Positions 39,535 through 49,393 are shown, numbered from the stretch's first letter. The stretch: 64,000 nt of DNA from Thauera terpenica 58Eu (GCF_000443165.1 NZ_ATJV01000013.1:1-64000), one strand, 5' to 3'. The notes: a model not told the origin generated them from the sequence alone. Numbers and translations: made by a program.

Positions 39535-39598
39535 GTCGGGCCGGCGTGCGCGTTTCGCCGCGCTTGCGTTGATGCGGGCGATGCCTGCAGCCGGGGCC

Positions 39599-40354
39599 AT
39601 GGACAAGGCTATCGACTGGCCCGGTCCGTGGCCTTACCCGCTCTGGATCGCCCATCGCGGAGCGGGCCGGCTGGCGCCCGAGAATACGCTGGCCGCGTTT
39701 CGATTGGGCCATGCTTACGGCTATCGCATGTTTGAATGTGACGTGCGTCTGAGCGCCGACGGTCTGCCCTTCCTGCTCCATGACGATGATCTTGAGCGCA
39801 CGACCAGTGGCCACGGACCCGCCGTTGCGCTCGAGTGGTCAGCGCTGGCGCAACTCGATGCCGGCAGCTGGCATTCGGCGCGTTATTTCGCCGAGCCGCT
39901 CGCCAGTCTGTCTGAAGTGGTGCGCTTTTGCCACGAGGCGGATTGCGCGCTCAATGTTGAGCTCAAGTCCGCTCCAGGCATCGAGCGTGAAACCGGTCTC
40001 ATCGTCGCCGAGACCCTCGCGCGCGAGTGGCGGGGTGCGCTGCCACCCCTGCTGAGTTCGTTCAGCAGTGCTGCGCTCGAGGGCGCACGCACGGCCGCCG
40101 CCTGGCTTCCGCGCGCGCTGCTTGTTGAGCAGGTCGATACCGGGTGCGTGCAGGCTGCGCTGGCGCTTGGCTGTGTGGCGATGGTCGTCGAGCATGGTCA
40201 GATCGAGCCGCAGCTTGCGGCAACCATGAGCGCTGCCGGGCTGGTGCTGCTGAGCTACACCGTCAATGACGAACTCGAGGTGCAGCGTTTGCTCGGCCTG
40301 GGCGTTCAGGGGCTCATCACCGATCGCGTGGATGGCTTCAAACCGGGGCCGTGA
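39599..40354 (+). CDS. ugpQ: Glycerophosphodiester phosphodiesterase (cytoplasmic type)
   Basis: From ATG 39599 this encodes 251 residues of a GDPD TIM barrel. WIAHRGAGRLAPENTLAAF holds the metal and catalytic His, Arg and Glu; FECDVRLSADGLPFLLHDDDLERTT follows in adjoining parts; ALNVELKS is near residue 118; and the end is GLITDRVDGF. It hydrolyses glycerophosphodiesters to glycerol 3-phosphate and an alcohol. No signal peptide is visible, which favours the UgpQ branch. ATG codons at 39572 and 39581 are possible starts; no strong ribosome site distinguishes them. The NYN gene ends 64 bp upstream. Confidence 0.88.
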   Translation: MDKAIDWPGPWPYPLWIAHRGAGRLAPENTLAAFRLGHAYGYRMFECDVRLSADGLPFLLHDDDLERTTSGHGPAVALEWSALAQLDAGSWHSARYFAEPLASLSEVVRFCHEADCALNVELKSAPGIERETGLIVAETLAREWRGALPPLLSSFSSAALEGARTAAAWLPRALLVEQVDTGCVQAALALGCVAMVVEHGQIEPQLAATMSAAGLVLLSYTVNDELEVQRLLGLGVQGLITDRVDGFKPGP

Positions 40355-40424
40355 GGCCGTGGCCTGGAACTCGCGGCGGTGCGAAGGCTCTACGCATACA
40401 TCGTATCTGCCGAGACTTCAGCCC

Positions 40425-41657
40425 ATGCGCTGCTCACGCTTCCTCGTTTCCCGCCTGCTCGCTGCGAGCCTGGCGCTCGCGCTGCCGTCTTCGCTTGTGT
40501 TCGCAAGCACTGCTGCCGACTGTCTGCGGCCCGGGGAGTGGACGGTGTTCGATGGCCTGGAGCCGCGTGCGGGGGGAGATGTTGCCGCCCTGGTGGCAGC
40601 CATGGCGCAGCGCGAGGTGGTGCTCCTGGGCGAACAGCATGATGACGCTGACCATCATCGCTGGCAGCTGCAGGTGCTCGCCGCCTTGCATGCGCAGCGC
40701 CCCGACATGGTGATCGGCTTCGAGATGTTCCCGCGCCGAGTGCAGCCCGTGCTGGAGCGCTGGGTGGCGGGTGAGTTGAGCGAGAGCGAGTTCCTGCAGC
40801 AGGTGGAGTGGGACAAGGTATGGAGCATGCCCGCCGAGCTTTACCTGCCGCTGTTTCACTTCGCGCGCCTGAATCGCGTGCCGATGGTCGCGCTCAACAT
40901 TGATCAGAAGCTGAGCCGGGCGATTGCCAGGCGTGGCTGGGATGCGGTGCCTGAGGCGGAGCGTGAAGGCGTGAGCCCTGCGGCCGAGCCCTTGCCGGCC
41001 TATGTCGATTTTCTGTTCGGCATTCATCGCGAGCATGCGCAAATGCGCGCCGGCAAGGACAAGGAGGTGGCGCGCGAGGATGTGGCTTTCCGCAACTTCG
41101 TCGATTCGCAGCTGGGCTGGGATAGGGCCATGGCCGAGGCGCTGGCGTCAGCGGCAAGAGCGCAGCGCGCATCCGCACCGGGAGCCGCCAGTGATGCACC
41201 GGCGCCGCTGGTGGTGGGCATCATGGGCAGCGGGCATGTGCGCTTCGGCCACGGCGTGGCGCACCAGCTCAGGAGCCTGGGGGTGGACAACCCGGGCCTG
41301 TTGTTGCCGCTGGCGGCGAGCACACCGTGCACCGACATCGTCGCCGGCCTGGCCGATGCGGTGTTTGCGGTGCCCGAGGCCGTGCTCGCGCCGGTGCCGC
41401 CGCCGCGGCTGGGCGTGAGCCTGGAAGAGCACCGTGATGGGGTGAAGATCGTTGAGGTTTCGGCCGGCAGTCTGGCTTCGCACACTGGGTTGCGCGCCGG
41501 TGACATCATCATCGAGGCCGCCGGTGCCACACTGAAGCGCTCGGCAACTCTGGTCGCGCTGGTGCGGGCACAGCCGCCCGGCACCTGGCTGCCGCTCACG
41601 CTCAAGCGCGAGAGCGAGACCATAGAGCGCGTCGTGCGCTTTCCGCTGGCGCGCTGA
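40425..41657 (+). CDS. ChaN-like (DUF399) protein with C-terminal PDZ domain
   Basis: This 410-residue protein has a signal peptide (RFLVSRLLAASLALALPSSLVFA). A ChaN/DUF399 domain follows (VVLLGEQHDDADHHRWQLQVL, VIGFEMFPRRVQPVLERW, MGSGHVRFGHGVAHQL), a family whose Campylobacter member binds haem. From about residue 320 a PDZ-like domain follows (LGVSLEEHRDGVKIVEVSAGSLASHTGLRAGDIIIEA in adjoining parts). The fusion suggests a periplasmic protein that recognises peptide ends or partners; iron or haem handling is inferred. Its stop overlaps the ATG of the metallopeptidase gene (TGATG), so they are probably made together. Confidence 0.85.
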   Translation: MRCSRFLVSRLLAASLALALPSSLVFASTAADCLRPGEWTVFDGLEPRAGGDVAALVAAMAQREVVLLGEQHDDADHHRWQLQVLAALHAQRPDMVIGFEMFPRRVQPVLERWVAGELSESEFLQQVEWDKVWSMPAELYLPLFHFARLNRVPMVALNIDQKLSRAIARRGWDAVPEAEREGVSPAAEPLPAYVDFLFGIHREHAQMRAGKDKEVAREDVAFRNFVDSQLGWDRAMAEALASAARAQRASAPGAASDAPAPLVVGIMGSGHVRFGHGVAHQLRSLGVDNPGLLLPLAASTPCTDIVAGLADAVFAVPEAVLAPVPPPRLGVSLEEHRDGVKIVEVSAGSLASHTGLRAGDIIIEAAGATLKRSATLVALVRAQPPGTWLPLTLKRESETIERVVRFPLAR

Positions 41658-43777
41658 TGGTGATGAACGAGGTTTCGAGGTCGGCGCGCGCGCTGATGCA
41701 GATGTTGCTGGCTGTTCTGGCGTTGGCGGTGCTGCGCCCGGCGCTGGCGAGCGAATGGCCGATCGCGCTCGATGTGGTGCTCGATCCTGCATCGCGCAGT
41801 CTGCAGGTCGAGGCGGAACTACGCCCGACAGAGCGTGACTTCCGCTTCGTGCTGCATGCTGAGCTGCGCATCGCTTCCGCCGAAGTCGATGGCAAGGCCT
41901 TGCGCGTCGAGTCTGTAGGTGGGCGCGGCGAAGTTCGCGCCTGGCGCATTCGCTTGCCAGCCGAGGGGGTGTTGCGCATGCGCTATGGCGGCACCCTGCC
42001 GGCGCTCGATGCCGGGCTGGATCATCGTGAGGTGCTGCAGGGCATGCCGCCGATGGCGGCGCAGGGCGGTACCTTCCTGTCTGCAGGCAGCGCCTGGTAT
42101 CCACGCCCGGCCGAGGTGTTCAGCTATCGCGTCGATGTGCGCGTTCCGGGCGGGCAAAGGGTGGTCGTACCTGGGCGGCTCGTTGCCGAGCACCTGCCTG
42201 GGGAGGAGGGCGCGGCGGCGGGTGTCGCTGGCTTGCGGCCCGACACTCCGACCTCAGCACCGGGGATGCTTGCGCGCGACTATCGGGCGCGCTTTGAATT
42301 CGACCATGCTGCCGATGGCATTGACCTCATGGCCGGGCCGTGGATCGTGCGTGAGCATCGCGTCGAGCGCGTGGGTGCCGAGCCTCTGCGCCTGCGCACT
42401 TATTTTCCGCCGGCGCTCGATGCCGAGCCTGGCCTGGCTGAGGCTTACCTGCACGACAGTGCGCGCTACATCGCGCGTTACAGCGCACGCATTGGCGCCT
42501 ATCCCTTCACCGAGTTCTCGGTGGTTGCCAGCCCCCTGCCCACCGGCTTTGGCATGCCCACGCTCACTTACCTGGGTGAGCAGGTGCTGCGCCTGCCTTT
42601 CATCCGTGCCACTTCGCTCGGCCATGAGGTGCTGCACAACTGGTGGGGCAATGGCGTGCTGGTCGACTACGCGCGCGGCAACTGGTCCGAGGGTTTGACG
42701 ACCTTCATGGCCGACTACGCTTACAAGGAAGAGCAATCCGACGTCGCGGCGCGCGAGATGCGGCTGGGGTGGCTGCGCGACTTCGCTGCCCTGCCGATGG
42801 ATGGACAACAAGCCCTTGCGGCGTTTCGCTCGCGCACGCATGGGGCTGCGGCCGCAGTTGGCTATGGCAAGGCGGCGATGGTGTTCGTGATGTTGCGCGA
42901 TCTGATCGGCGAGGCGGCCTTCGATCGTGGCATCAAGCTTTTCTGGGAGCAGAACCGTTTTCGCATCGCAGGCTGGAAGGAACTGCAGCTTGCCTTCGAG
43001 CAGGCTTCAGGACGGGTGCTCGCAGACTTCTTCCGTCAATGGCTGGATGTGGCCGGTGGCCCAAAGGTGGCGCTCGAACAGGCGTATTTCGTCGCGCAAG
43101 GCAATGGTGGTGGCGTATTGCATGTCGAGCTGAGTCAGTCGGGACCGACGCACACCCTTCATCTGCCCTTGCAGATGGAGGACGGATCAGGGTCACAGAC
43201 GCGCTGGCTGAACGTATCGAAAGCGCGCGAGACGATAAGGCTGACGCTAGAGCGTGCGCCGCAGACCCTGAGCCTGGACCCCGAGCTGCGCGTGTGGCGT
43301 CGGCTGGATGAGGCGCAACTGCCGCCCATCCTGCGCCAGTGGATGCTGGAGAGCGCTCCCCAGGTGGTGATCGCGGATGAGGGCGATGCCGCACTGGCGC
43401 AGGCGGGCAAATCCCTTGCAACGCGCTTTTTCGAGCGTCCGCCACGCGTCGTGAGCCGCGCTGCCCTGAGCTCCGCGCGCGACCCGGTGCTGCTGGTCGG
43501 AACCCACGCCGCCATCGATGTCACCTTGGCGCACGCCGGGCTGCCGCCGCGGCCGGCCAGCCTGGGGGCGCGCGGCACGGCGCAGGTGTGGACCCTGCGT
43601 GAGGGCGCACGCTCGGTTGCGGTGGTGTCGGCGCGCGACCCTGCGGCGCTGGCGGCGCTTGAGCGCCCGCTGCCGCATTACGGCGGGCAGAGCTGGCTGC
43701 TGGCTGAGGGCAGCCGCGTGTTCGAGCGTGGCGTGTGGGATGCCCAGGGCGCCGCAGTGGCGGTGGAGATGCGTTGA
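41657..43777 (+). CDS. M1-family (gluzincin) metallopeptidase, exported
   Basis: This 706-residue protein begins with a signal peptide (LMQMLLAVLALAVLRPALA). The zinc site is intact: SLGHEVLHNWWGNG (HExxH near residue 325) and the third ligand Glu in NWSEGLTTFMADY 18 residues on. A GFGMPTLTYLG segment replaces the GAMEN motif of classical aminopeptidases, so specificity may differ. An N-terminal beta domain and a helical C-terminal part frame the catalytic domain. It probably trims peptides in the periplasm. It overlaps the ChaN-PDZ gene by one base, implying a common operon and possibly a functional pair. Confidence 0.87.
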   Translation: MVMNEVSRSARALMQMLLAVLALAVLRPALASEWPIALDVVLDPASRSLQVEAELRPTERDFRFVLHAELRIASAEVDGKALRVESVGGRGEVRAWRIRLPAEGVLRMRYGGTLPALDAGLDHREVLQGMPPMAAQGGTFLSAGSAWYPRPAEVFSYRVDVRVPGGQRVVVPGRLVAEHLPGEEGAAAGVAGLRPDTPTSAPGMLARDYRARFEFDHAADGIDLMAGPWIVREHRVERVGAEPLRLRTYFPPALDAEPGLAEAYLHDSARYIARYSARIGAYPFTEFSVVASPLPTGFGMPTLTYLGEQVLRLPFIRATSLGHEVLHNWWGNGVLVDYARGNWSEGLTTFMADYAYKEEQSDVAAREMRLGWLRDFAALPMDGQQALAAFRSRTHGAAAAVGYGKAAMVFVMLRDLIGEAAFDRGIKLFWEQNRFRIAGWKELQLAFEQASGRVLADFFRQWLDVAGGPKVALEQAYFVAQGNGGGVLHVELSQSGPTHTLHLPLQMEDGSGSQTRWLNVSKARETIRLTLERAPQTLSLDPELRVWRRLDEAQLPPILRQWMLESAPQVVIADEGDAALAQAGKSLATRFFERPPRVVSRAALSSARDPVLLVGTHAAIDVTLAHAGLPPRPASLGARGTAQVWTLREGARSVAVVSARDPAALAALERPLPHYGGQSWLLAEGSRVFERGVWDAQGAAVAVEMR

Positions 43778-43836
43778 AGCGCAGCGCGGGCTCGCGAGCA
43801 CCTCACCGCGGCGGTGAGCGGCGTAGAATCGAGCGC

Positions 43837-45141
43837 ATGCCTACGATAATGTCTTCCACCGCGTGCGAGCCTGTTCCTGCGGCCCACCCGGTTCACACTT
43901 CTCTTCTCCAACGCCGGCTTTCATCCCAGCGTCCGGCCTTGCGCGCGCTCGGGGGCGCGCTGGCCTTGCTGGGCATGGTGGCGCTGTCAGCGCCCGCGAT
44001 TGCTTCCGATCGCGAGTTTGCCGCCTGTCTGCAGCAGTTGCGCAGTGAGGCCGCGACAAAGGGCGTTTCGTCCGCGACTTTCGACCAGCACACCGCTGCC
44101 CTGGTGTCGGATATGGCCGTGGTCGGCTTTCTCGATGCCCAGCCCGAATTCGTCACGCCGATCTGGGACTACATGGCCGGGCTGGTCGACGCCGAGCGCG
44201 TGGCCGACGGGCGTGCCATGCTCGAGCGCTGGGCTGAAGTGCTCGCCCGCGTCGAAACCCAGTACGGCGTCGATGCGGGCACGGTGGTTGCGGTGTGGGG
44301 CGTGGAGAGCAACTTCGGGCGTAACTTCGGTAGCCGGCCGCTGCTCACCTCACTGTCGACGCTGTCCTGCTTTGGCCGGCGACAGGCTTTTTTCCGCGGT
44401 GAGTTCTTCACCACATTGAAGATCATCCAGGAGGGCCACGTCGCGCCCGAGCGTCTGACGGGCTCCTGGGCCGGGGCCTTTGGCCACACGCAGTTCATGC
44501 CCTCCACCTTCATGCGGCTGGCGGTCGACTTCGATGGCGACGGCCGCCGCGACCTGGTCGACAGCGTGCCCGACGCGCTGGCGTCCACGGCGAACTTCCT
44601 CAAGCGCGCGGGCTGGCGCGGCGATCTGGATTGGGGTTTCGAGGTGGTGCTGCCGAAGCGGTTCGATACGGCGGGTGCAGGGCGGCGCAACAAGCAGCCG
44701 ATGCAGCAATGGGCGTCGCGCGGGGTGAAACGCGTCGATGGTTCTGCCTTGCCGGCTGCGGCCACCCCGGCGGGCTTGCTGCTGCCCGCAGGCGCAGCGG
44801 GCCCCGCTTTTCTGGTGACTCGCAATTTCGATGCCTTGTACGCCTACAACGCGGCCGAGAGTTATGCCCTGGCAATCGCCCACCTGGCCGACCGCCTGCG
44901 TGGGGGCGCGCCCTTGGTCACGCCGTGGCCAACCGATGATGCTGGCCTGTCGCGCGCGGAGCGCCGCGAAGTACAAAGCTTGCTGCTTGCCCGTGGCCAT
45001 GACATCGGTGAGCCCGATGGCATGATCGGCGCGCGCACGCGTGAGGCGCTCAAGCGGGTGCAGGGCGAGCTCGGGCTGGTGGCGGATGGTCGGGCCGGGC
45101 AGGCGGTGTTAAAGGCACTGCGTGATGCGGAGTCACGCTGA
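43837..45141 (+). CDS. Lytic murein transglycosylase (MltB type) with peptidoglycan-binding domain
   Basis: From ATG 43837 this 434-residue protein has a hydrophobic export segment (GGALALLGMVALSAPAIA). The MltB-like domain has its catalytic Glu in VAVWGVESNFGRNFGSRPLL near residue 153. FGHTQFMPSTFMRLAVDFDGDGRRDLVDS follows in adjoining parts. A C-terminal PG_binding_1 domain covers about 370-430 (LLLARGHDIGEPDGMIGARTREALK). It cleaves glycan strands of murein with formation of anhydro ends. No lipobox is visible, so it is probably soluble in the periplasm. The start at 43837 gives a rather long region before the hydrophobic core; 43849 is an alternative. Confidence 0.9.
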   Translation: MPTIMSSTACEPVPAAHPVHTSLLQRRLSSQRPALRALGGALALLGMVALSAPAIASDREFAACLQQLRSEAATKGVSSATFDQHTAALVSDMAVVGFLDAQPEFVTPIWDYMAGLVDAERVADGRAMLERWAEVLARVETQYGVDAGTVVAVWGVESNFGRNFGSRPLLTSLSTLSCFGRRQAFFRGEFFTTLKIIQEGHVAPERLTGSWAGAFGHTQFMPSTFMRLAVDFDGDGRRDLVDSVPDALASTANFLKRAGWRGDLDWGFEVVLPKRFDTAGAGRRNKQPMQQWASRGVKRVDGSALPAAATPAGLLLPAGAAGPAFLVTRNFDALYAYNAAESYALAIAHLADRLRGGAPLVTPWPTDDAGLSRAERREVQSLLLARGHDIGEPDGMIGARTREALKRVQGELGLVADGRAGQAVLKALRDAESR

Positions 45142-45301
45142 GCCTCGCCACCTCATCTGAGTCCTTTCGCCCTTGCCGTCGGACGCTGCACGCCCACCGC
45201 CATCGGAGCTGGTAGGCGTGATCAACAGTAGGTGTAATCAACAATCGCTGCGTCGGCTTGGCGGCGGCACAATCGTTCTGCTTTCTTCGGAGGCCATTCT
45301 T

Positions 45302-46117
45302 ATGAGTCACAACTCCAGGGGCACAGGCCAGGCGACACGTGTGGCACCGCCGCGCGAGGCTGCGCGTGTTTATCCACCAAAGCCGACCGATGTCTATCTG
45401 TTCGGCACCTGCGTGATTGATCTGTTCTTTCCCGATGCCGGCATGGATTCGATCCGCCTGCTCGAGCGCGAAGGCATCAAGGTCCATTTTCCGCAGGCAC
45501 AGAGCTGCTGTGGTCAGCCGGCCTATACCTCGGGTTACACCGAAGAGGCGCGCGCGGTGGCGCGTGCTCAGCTTCAACTGTTTGCCGCCGACTGGCCGCT
45601 GGTGGTGCCATCCGGGTCGTGTGCGGGGATGTTTCGCCACCATTATCACGAGCTGTTCAAGGATGAGCCCGCGGCCCTGCAGCAGGTCGAGGCGCTGGCG
45701 GCGCGCACCTATGAGCTCGCGGAGTTCCTCCTCCATGTGTGCCGCATCCAGTTGAGTGACACGGGCGCGCCGGTGAAGGTGGCGCTGCACACCTCGTGTT
45801 CGGCGCGACGTGAGTTGGGCACCCATGTCCATGGTCGTGCGCTGCTGGCGCAGCTCGGAGCGGTGGAGCGTGTGGATCACGCTTACGAGAGCGAGTGCTG
45901 CGGCTTTGGCGGCGCCTTCAGCGTGCGCCTGCCCGATATCTCGGGTCTCATGGTGCTGGACAAGACCACTGCGCTGAAGGATTCGGGCGCGAGCGAGGTG
46001 GTGAGTGCGGACTGTGGCTGTTTGATGAACATCAATGGCGCGCTCGAGAAGCAGGGTGAATCCCTGCGTGGCGAGCACCTCGCGAGTTTCCTGCTGCGAC
46101 GCAGTGGAGGAAAGTGA
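45302..46117 (+). CDS. lutA: Lactate utilization protein A, Fe-S oxidoreductase subunit
   Basis: This 271-residue protein has two CCG (cysteine-rich) domains: SCCGQPAYTSGY near residue 70 and ECCGFGGAFSVRLPD near 200. HTSCSARRELG and SADCGCLMNI lie between and after them. It is the CCG-domain subunit of the LutABC L-lactate oxidation complex. ATG 45302 follows TCGGAGG with 9-base spacing. lutB starts one base after its stop. No LutR-type regulator or lactate permease gene is next to the operon, so its control is not evident. Confidence 0.93.
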   Translation: MSHNSRGTGQATRVAPPREAARVYPPKPTDVYLFGTCVIDLFFPDAGMDSIRLLEREGIKVHFPQAQSCCGQPAYTSGYTEEARAVARAQLQLFAADWPLVVPSGSCAGMFRHHYHELFKDEPAALQQVEALAARTYELAEFLLHVCRIQLSDTGAPVKVALHTSCSARRELGTHVHGRALLAQLGAVERVDHAYESECCGFGGAFSVRLPDISGLMVLDKTTALKDSGASEVVSADCGCLMNINGALEKQGESLRGEHLASFLLRRSGGK

Positions 46118-46118
46118 C

Positions 46119-47558
46119 ATGCCCAATTTTGCCGCCTTGACCGAGGCTCCGATCGAATTCAAGCGCAACGCACGCGCGGCGCTGGCCGACGGGCAGCTGC
46201 GGCGCAATTTCCGGGGGGCGATGGATTTCCTCATGGTCAAGCGCGCGGCGCAGTTTGCGGACGACGAGGAGTGCGAGCAGCTACGGGCCTTCGGCAACCG
46301 GGTCCGCGCCCGCGCGCTGTCCCGGTTGCCCGCCTTGCTCGAACAGCTGGAGGCCCGACTGACGCGCAATGGCGTGCAGGTGCACTGGGCTGAGAGTGTC
46401 GACGAAGCCAACACCATCGTGCATTCGATCGTCGCGGCGCACGAGGCGAAAAACCTCATCAAAGGCAAGTCGATGGTCAGCGAGGAGATGGAGATGAACC
46501 ATTTCCTGGGCGAGCGTGGGGTGGACTGTCTTGAGTCCGACATGGGCGAATTCATCGTCCAGCTGCGCGCGGAAAAGCCGTCCCACATCATCATGCCGGC
46601 CATCCATCTCAACGTCGGACAGGTCGCTGCCTTGTTCCACGACAAGCTGGAGGTCGATTACACCGAAGACGTTGACCTGCTCATCCAGATTGGGCGTGAG
46701 ACTTTGCGGCGCAAGTTCTTCGAAGCGGATATCGGCGTCTCGGGGGTCAATTTCGCCGTCGCCGAAACGGGCACCCTGGTGCTGGTCGAAAACGAGGGCA
46801 ATGGGCGCATGTCGACCACGGTGCCGCCGGTGCATATCGCCGTGACCGGGATAGAGAAGGTGGTGGAGAAGCTGCGCGACGTGGTGCCCCTGCTGTCGCT
46901 GCTGACGCGCTCGGCGACCGGCCAGCCGATCACCACCTATGTGAACATGATCTCCGGTCCGCGCCAGGCGGACGAGCTGGACGGCCCGCGCGAAGTGCAT
47001 CTGGTGCTGCTCGACAACGGTCGTACCCAGGCTTTTGCCGACAGTGAGCTGCGCCAGACGCTCAACTGCATTCGCTGTGGTGCGTGCATGAACCATTGCC
47101 CGGTGTATACACGGATTGGCGGACACGCATACGGGACGGTGTACCCGGGGCCGATCGGCAAGATCATGACCCCACACATGCTTGGCCTGGAAAAGACACG
47201 TGAGCTGCCAAGTGCATCTTCCCTGTGCGGCGCCTGTGGCGAGGTCTGTCCAGTGAAGATTCCGATCCCGTCCTTGCTGCGGCGCCTGCGTGAAGAAGCG
47301 GCGCGTCGTGCCGACGCTGCCCCGCATCATGTGCGCGGACAGGGGGCGAATCATTCCACCAAGGAAGGCTTGGTCTGGAAAGCGTGGGTGAAGATGAACA
47401 CCTCGCCGACGCTGTATCGCCTGCTCACCTACGCTGGCACCCGCGCGCGCGGCCTCACGCCGGCGAATATCGGCCCCTGGACCGAACACCATGCAGCGCC
47501 AAAGCTGGCGCCGCGTACCCTGCACGAACGCGTGCGCGAGCACCTGGGAGAGGCGTGA
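46119..47558 (+). CDS. lutB: Lactate utilization protein B, Fe-S subunit
   Basis: This 479-residue protein has an N-terminal LUD domain (KGKSMVSEEMEMNHFL, GVSGVNFAVAETGTLVLVENEGN in adjoining parts). Two 4Fe-4S motifs follow: CIRCGACMNHCPVY near residue 310 and SSLCGACGEVCPVKIP near 360. The C-terminal segment is basic and ends in LHERVREHLGE. It relays electrons during lactate oxidation to pyruvate. A GGAGG site stands right before the ATG at 46119. lutC begins at the base after its stop. Confidence 0.95.
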   Translation: MPNFAALTEAPIEFKRNARAALADGQLRRNFRGAMDFLMVKRAAQFADDEECEQLRAFGNRVRARALSRLPALLEQLEARLTRNGVQVHWAESVDEANTIVHSIVAAHEAKNLIKGKSMVSEEMEMNHFLGERGVDCLESDMGEFIVQLRAEKPSHIIMPAIHLNVGQVAALFHDKLEVDYTEDVDLLIQIGRETLRRKFFEADIGVSGVNFAVAETGTLVLVENEGNGRMSTTVPPVHIAVTGIEKVVEKLRDVVPLLSLLTRSATGQPITTYVNMISGPRQADELDGPREVHLVLLDNGRTQAFADSELRQTLNCIRCGACMNHCPVYTRIGGHAYGTVYPGPIGKIMTPHMLGLEKTRELPSASSLCGACGEVCPVKIPIPSLLRRLREEAARRADAAPHHVRGQGANHSTKEGLVWKAWVKMNTSPTLYRLLTYAGTRARGLTPANIGPWTEHHAAPKLAPRTLHERVREHLGEA

Positions 47559-48230
47559 ATGAACGCCAGGGAACGCATTCTCGCCAAGCTGCGTGGCAGC
47601 CTCGAAGGCACCACCCCGATCGCGGATGACTACGATACCGCGCTCGTCACCACGCCCTGGACGTATGCGCCCGCGCAGCGTGTCGCCCGCTTGCGCGCGC
47701 AGCTCGAGGCCGTCCATGGCGAAACTCAGCTGACTACGAGTGCCGAGTGGCCGGCCAGGGTGTTTGCGGCACTCGCCGAACGCAACATCGATGAACTCCT
47801 GGTCTCGCCCTTGACGCTGCATGGCCAGCAACTGGCCGCTCAGCTCGCGCTCAACAAGGGCGGGTTGAGGCTCAAGGCCTACGATCGGGCAGTGGAGACG
47901 TGGAAGGACGAGCTGTTTTTCCATACCCCGGCGAGCCTGACCGGAACGCTTGGCGGTATTGCCGCAACCGGCAGCCTGATCGTCTGGCCCACCGTTCAGG
48001 AGCCGCGTCTGATGAGCTTGGTGCCGCCGCTTCACATCGCCTTGCTCAAGGCCAGCGCCGTGTTCGACAACTTGCATGAGGCGATGCACACCCAGCGCTG
48101 GAGCGAGGGGCTGCCGACCAACGCGCTGCTCATCTCCGGGCCGTCGAAGACCGCCGACATCCAGCAAACACTTGCCTATGGGGCTCATGGCCCCAAGGAG
48201 CTGATCGTGCTGATCCTGCAGGATGCGTGA
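47559..48230 (+). CDS. lutC: Lactate utilization protein C (LUD domain)
   Basis: This 223-residue protein has a LUD domain: ELFFHTPASLTGTLGGIAATGSL near residue 115 (in adjoining parts), then RLMSLVPPLHIAL and LLISGPSKTADIQQTLAYGAHGPKEL near the end. It is the third part of the LutABC system. The ATG follows directly after the lutB stop, so the three genes form one operon. No FeS cysteines are present, as expected. Confidence 0.93.
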   Translation: MNARERILAKLRGSLEGTTPIADDYDTALVTTPWTYAPAQRVARLRAQLEAVHGETQLTTSAEWPARVFAALAERNIDELLVSPLTLHGQQLAAQLALNKGGLRLKAYDRAVETWKDELFFHTPASLTGTLGGIAATGSLIVWPTVQEPRLMSLVPPLHIALLKASAVFDNLHEAMHTQRWSEGLPTNALLISGPSKTADIQQTLAYGAHGPKELIVLILQDA

Positions 48231-48382
48231 GGGGTGTGGAGGGCACGCGCTGCTGCGTGTGCGTCTCGACCGCGGCGGAGTGCTGCAAGGTCCGAAGAGG
48301 GCGAAGACGAGCGCGCGCTTTCGTTAGAATCACGCCCCCGGGGTGCGTCCTTCACGGCCGCCCCAAACTTTTCAGGTTGCGC

Positions 48383-49393
48383 ATGCAAGATCTTGCTTAT
48401 TTCAAATGGTCGATTGCGGTCACGGTGCTGGGCATCGTCGGCGGTTATCTGCTCGCCGGTCCATCAGGTGCATTCATTGTCGTCGTGCTGGCGATTCTGG
48501 AGACCTCACTGTCGTTCGACAACGCCGTGGTCAATGCCACGGTGCTCAAGCACATGGACGAGAAGTGGCGCAAACGCTTCCTGCTGTGGGGAATCCTGAT
48601 TGCAGTGTTCGGCATGCGCATCGTGTTCCCGCTCGCAATCGTCGGCGTGGTGGCCAACATGGGGCCCTTGCAGGTCATCGATCTCGCCCTCTTCGACGAA
48701 GCCGAGTACGCCCGTCTGCTGTTGTCGGCACACCACGAGATCGCCGCCTTTGGTGGGGCCTTCCTGGCCATGGTGTTTCTGAAGTTCTTCGTCGATGCCA
48801 ACAAGGACGAGCACTGGCTGCATTTTCTGGAAAAGCCGCTGACCCGGCTCGGTCGCCTGGAGGCAGCGCAGATTCTGCTGACCTTGCTGGCCATCCTGGG
48901 CAGCGCGGCCTATCTGGAGAGCGACACCAAGCGCGTCGAATTCGTGGTGGCCGGCTTGTGGGGCCTGGTCACCTACATCGTTGCCGACGGTCTCGGGGCG
49001 ATTCTTGGCGGTGAGCCGGGTGAGGGGGGCAAGACGGTCGTCAAGACCGGGTTTGCCGGCTTCATGTACCTGGAGCTGCTGGATGCCTCATTCAGCTTCG
49101 ACGGTGTGATCGGCGCGTTCGCACTGACGACGAGCTTGCCGATCATTGCCATCGGGCTCGGGGTTGGGGCAATGTTCGTACGCTCCTTCACCCTGATGCT
49201 GGTCGAGCGCGATACGCTGAACGCCTATCGCTTCCTCGAGCATGGTGCATTCTGGGCCATCGGGGCACTGGCGGCGGTGATGTTCATCGGTGTACACATG
49301 CATATTCCCGAGGTCTTCACCGGCCTGATTGGAGCGGTGTTGATCGGCGCCGCATTCTGGAGCTCGCTGCGCCATCGACGACTGGAAGCCTGA
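48383..49393 (+). CDS. DUF475 (TerC-like) integral membrane protein
   Basis: This 336-residue protein has about eight or nine hydrophobic helices and the TerC-like acidic motifs ILETSLSFDNAVVNATVL near residue 37 and LELLDASFSFDGVIGAFAL near 230. Acidic residues in such repeats suggest metal-ion transport, as proposed for TerC relatives, but no substrate is established. The ATG at 48383 was chosen after a 152-bp non-coding stretch that holds a possible -10 box (TAGAAT, about 48325). It ends three bases before the ubiG stop on the other strand. Confidence 0.87.
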   Translation: MQDLAYFKWSIAVTVLGIVGGYLLAGPSGAFIVVVLAILETSLSFDNAVVNATVLKHMDEKWRKRFLLWGILIAVFGMRIVFPLAIVGVVANMGPLQVIDLALFDEAEYARLLLSAHHEIAAFGGAFLAMVFLKFFVDANKDEHWLHFLEKPLTRLGRLEAAQILLTLLAILGSAAYLESDTKRVEFVVAGLWGLVTYIVADGLGAILGGEPGEGGKTVVKTGFAGFMYLELLDASFSFDGVIGAFALTTSLPIIAIGLGVGAMFVRSFTLMLVERDTLNAYRFLEHGAFWAIGALAAVMFIGVHMHIPEVFTGLIGAVLIGAAFWSSLRHRRLEA

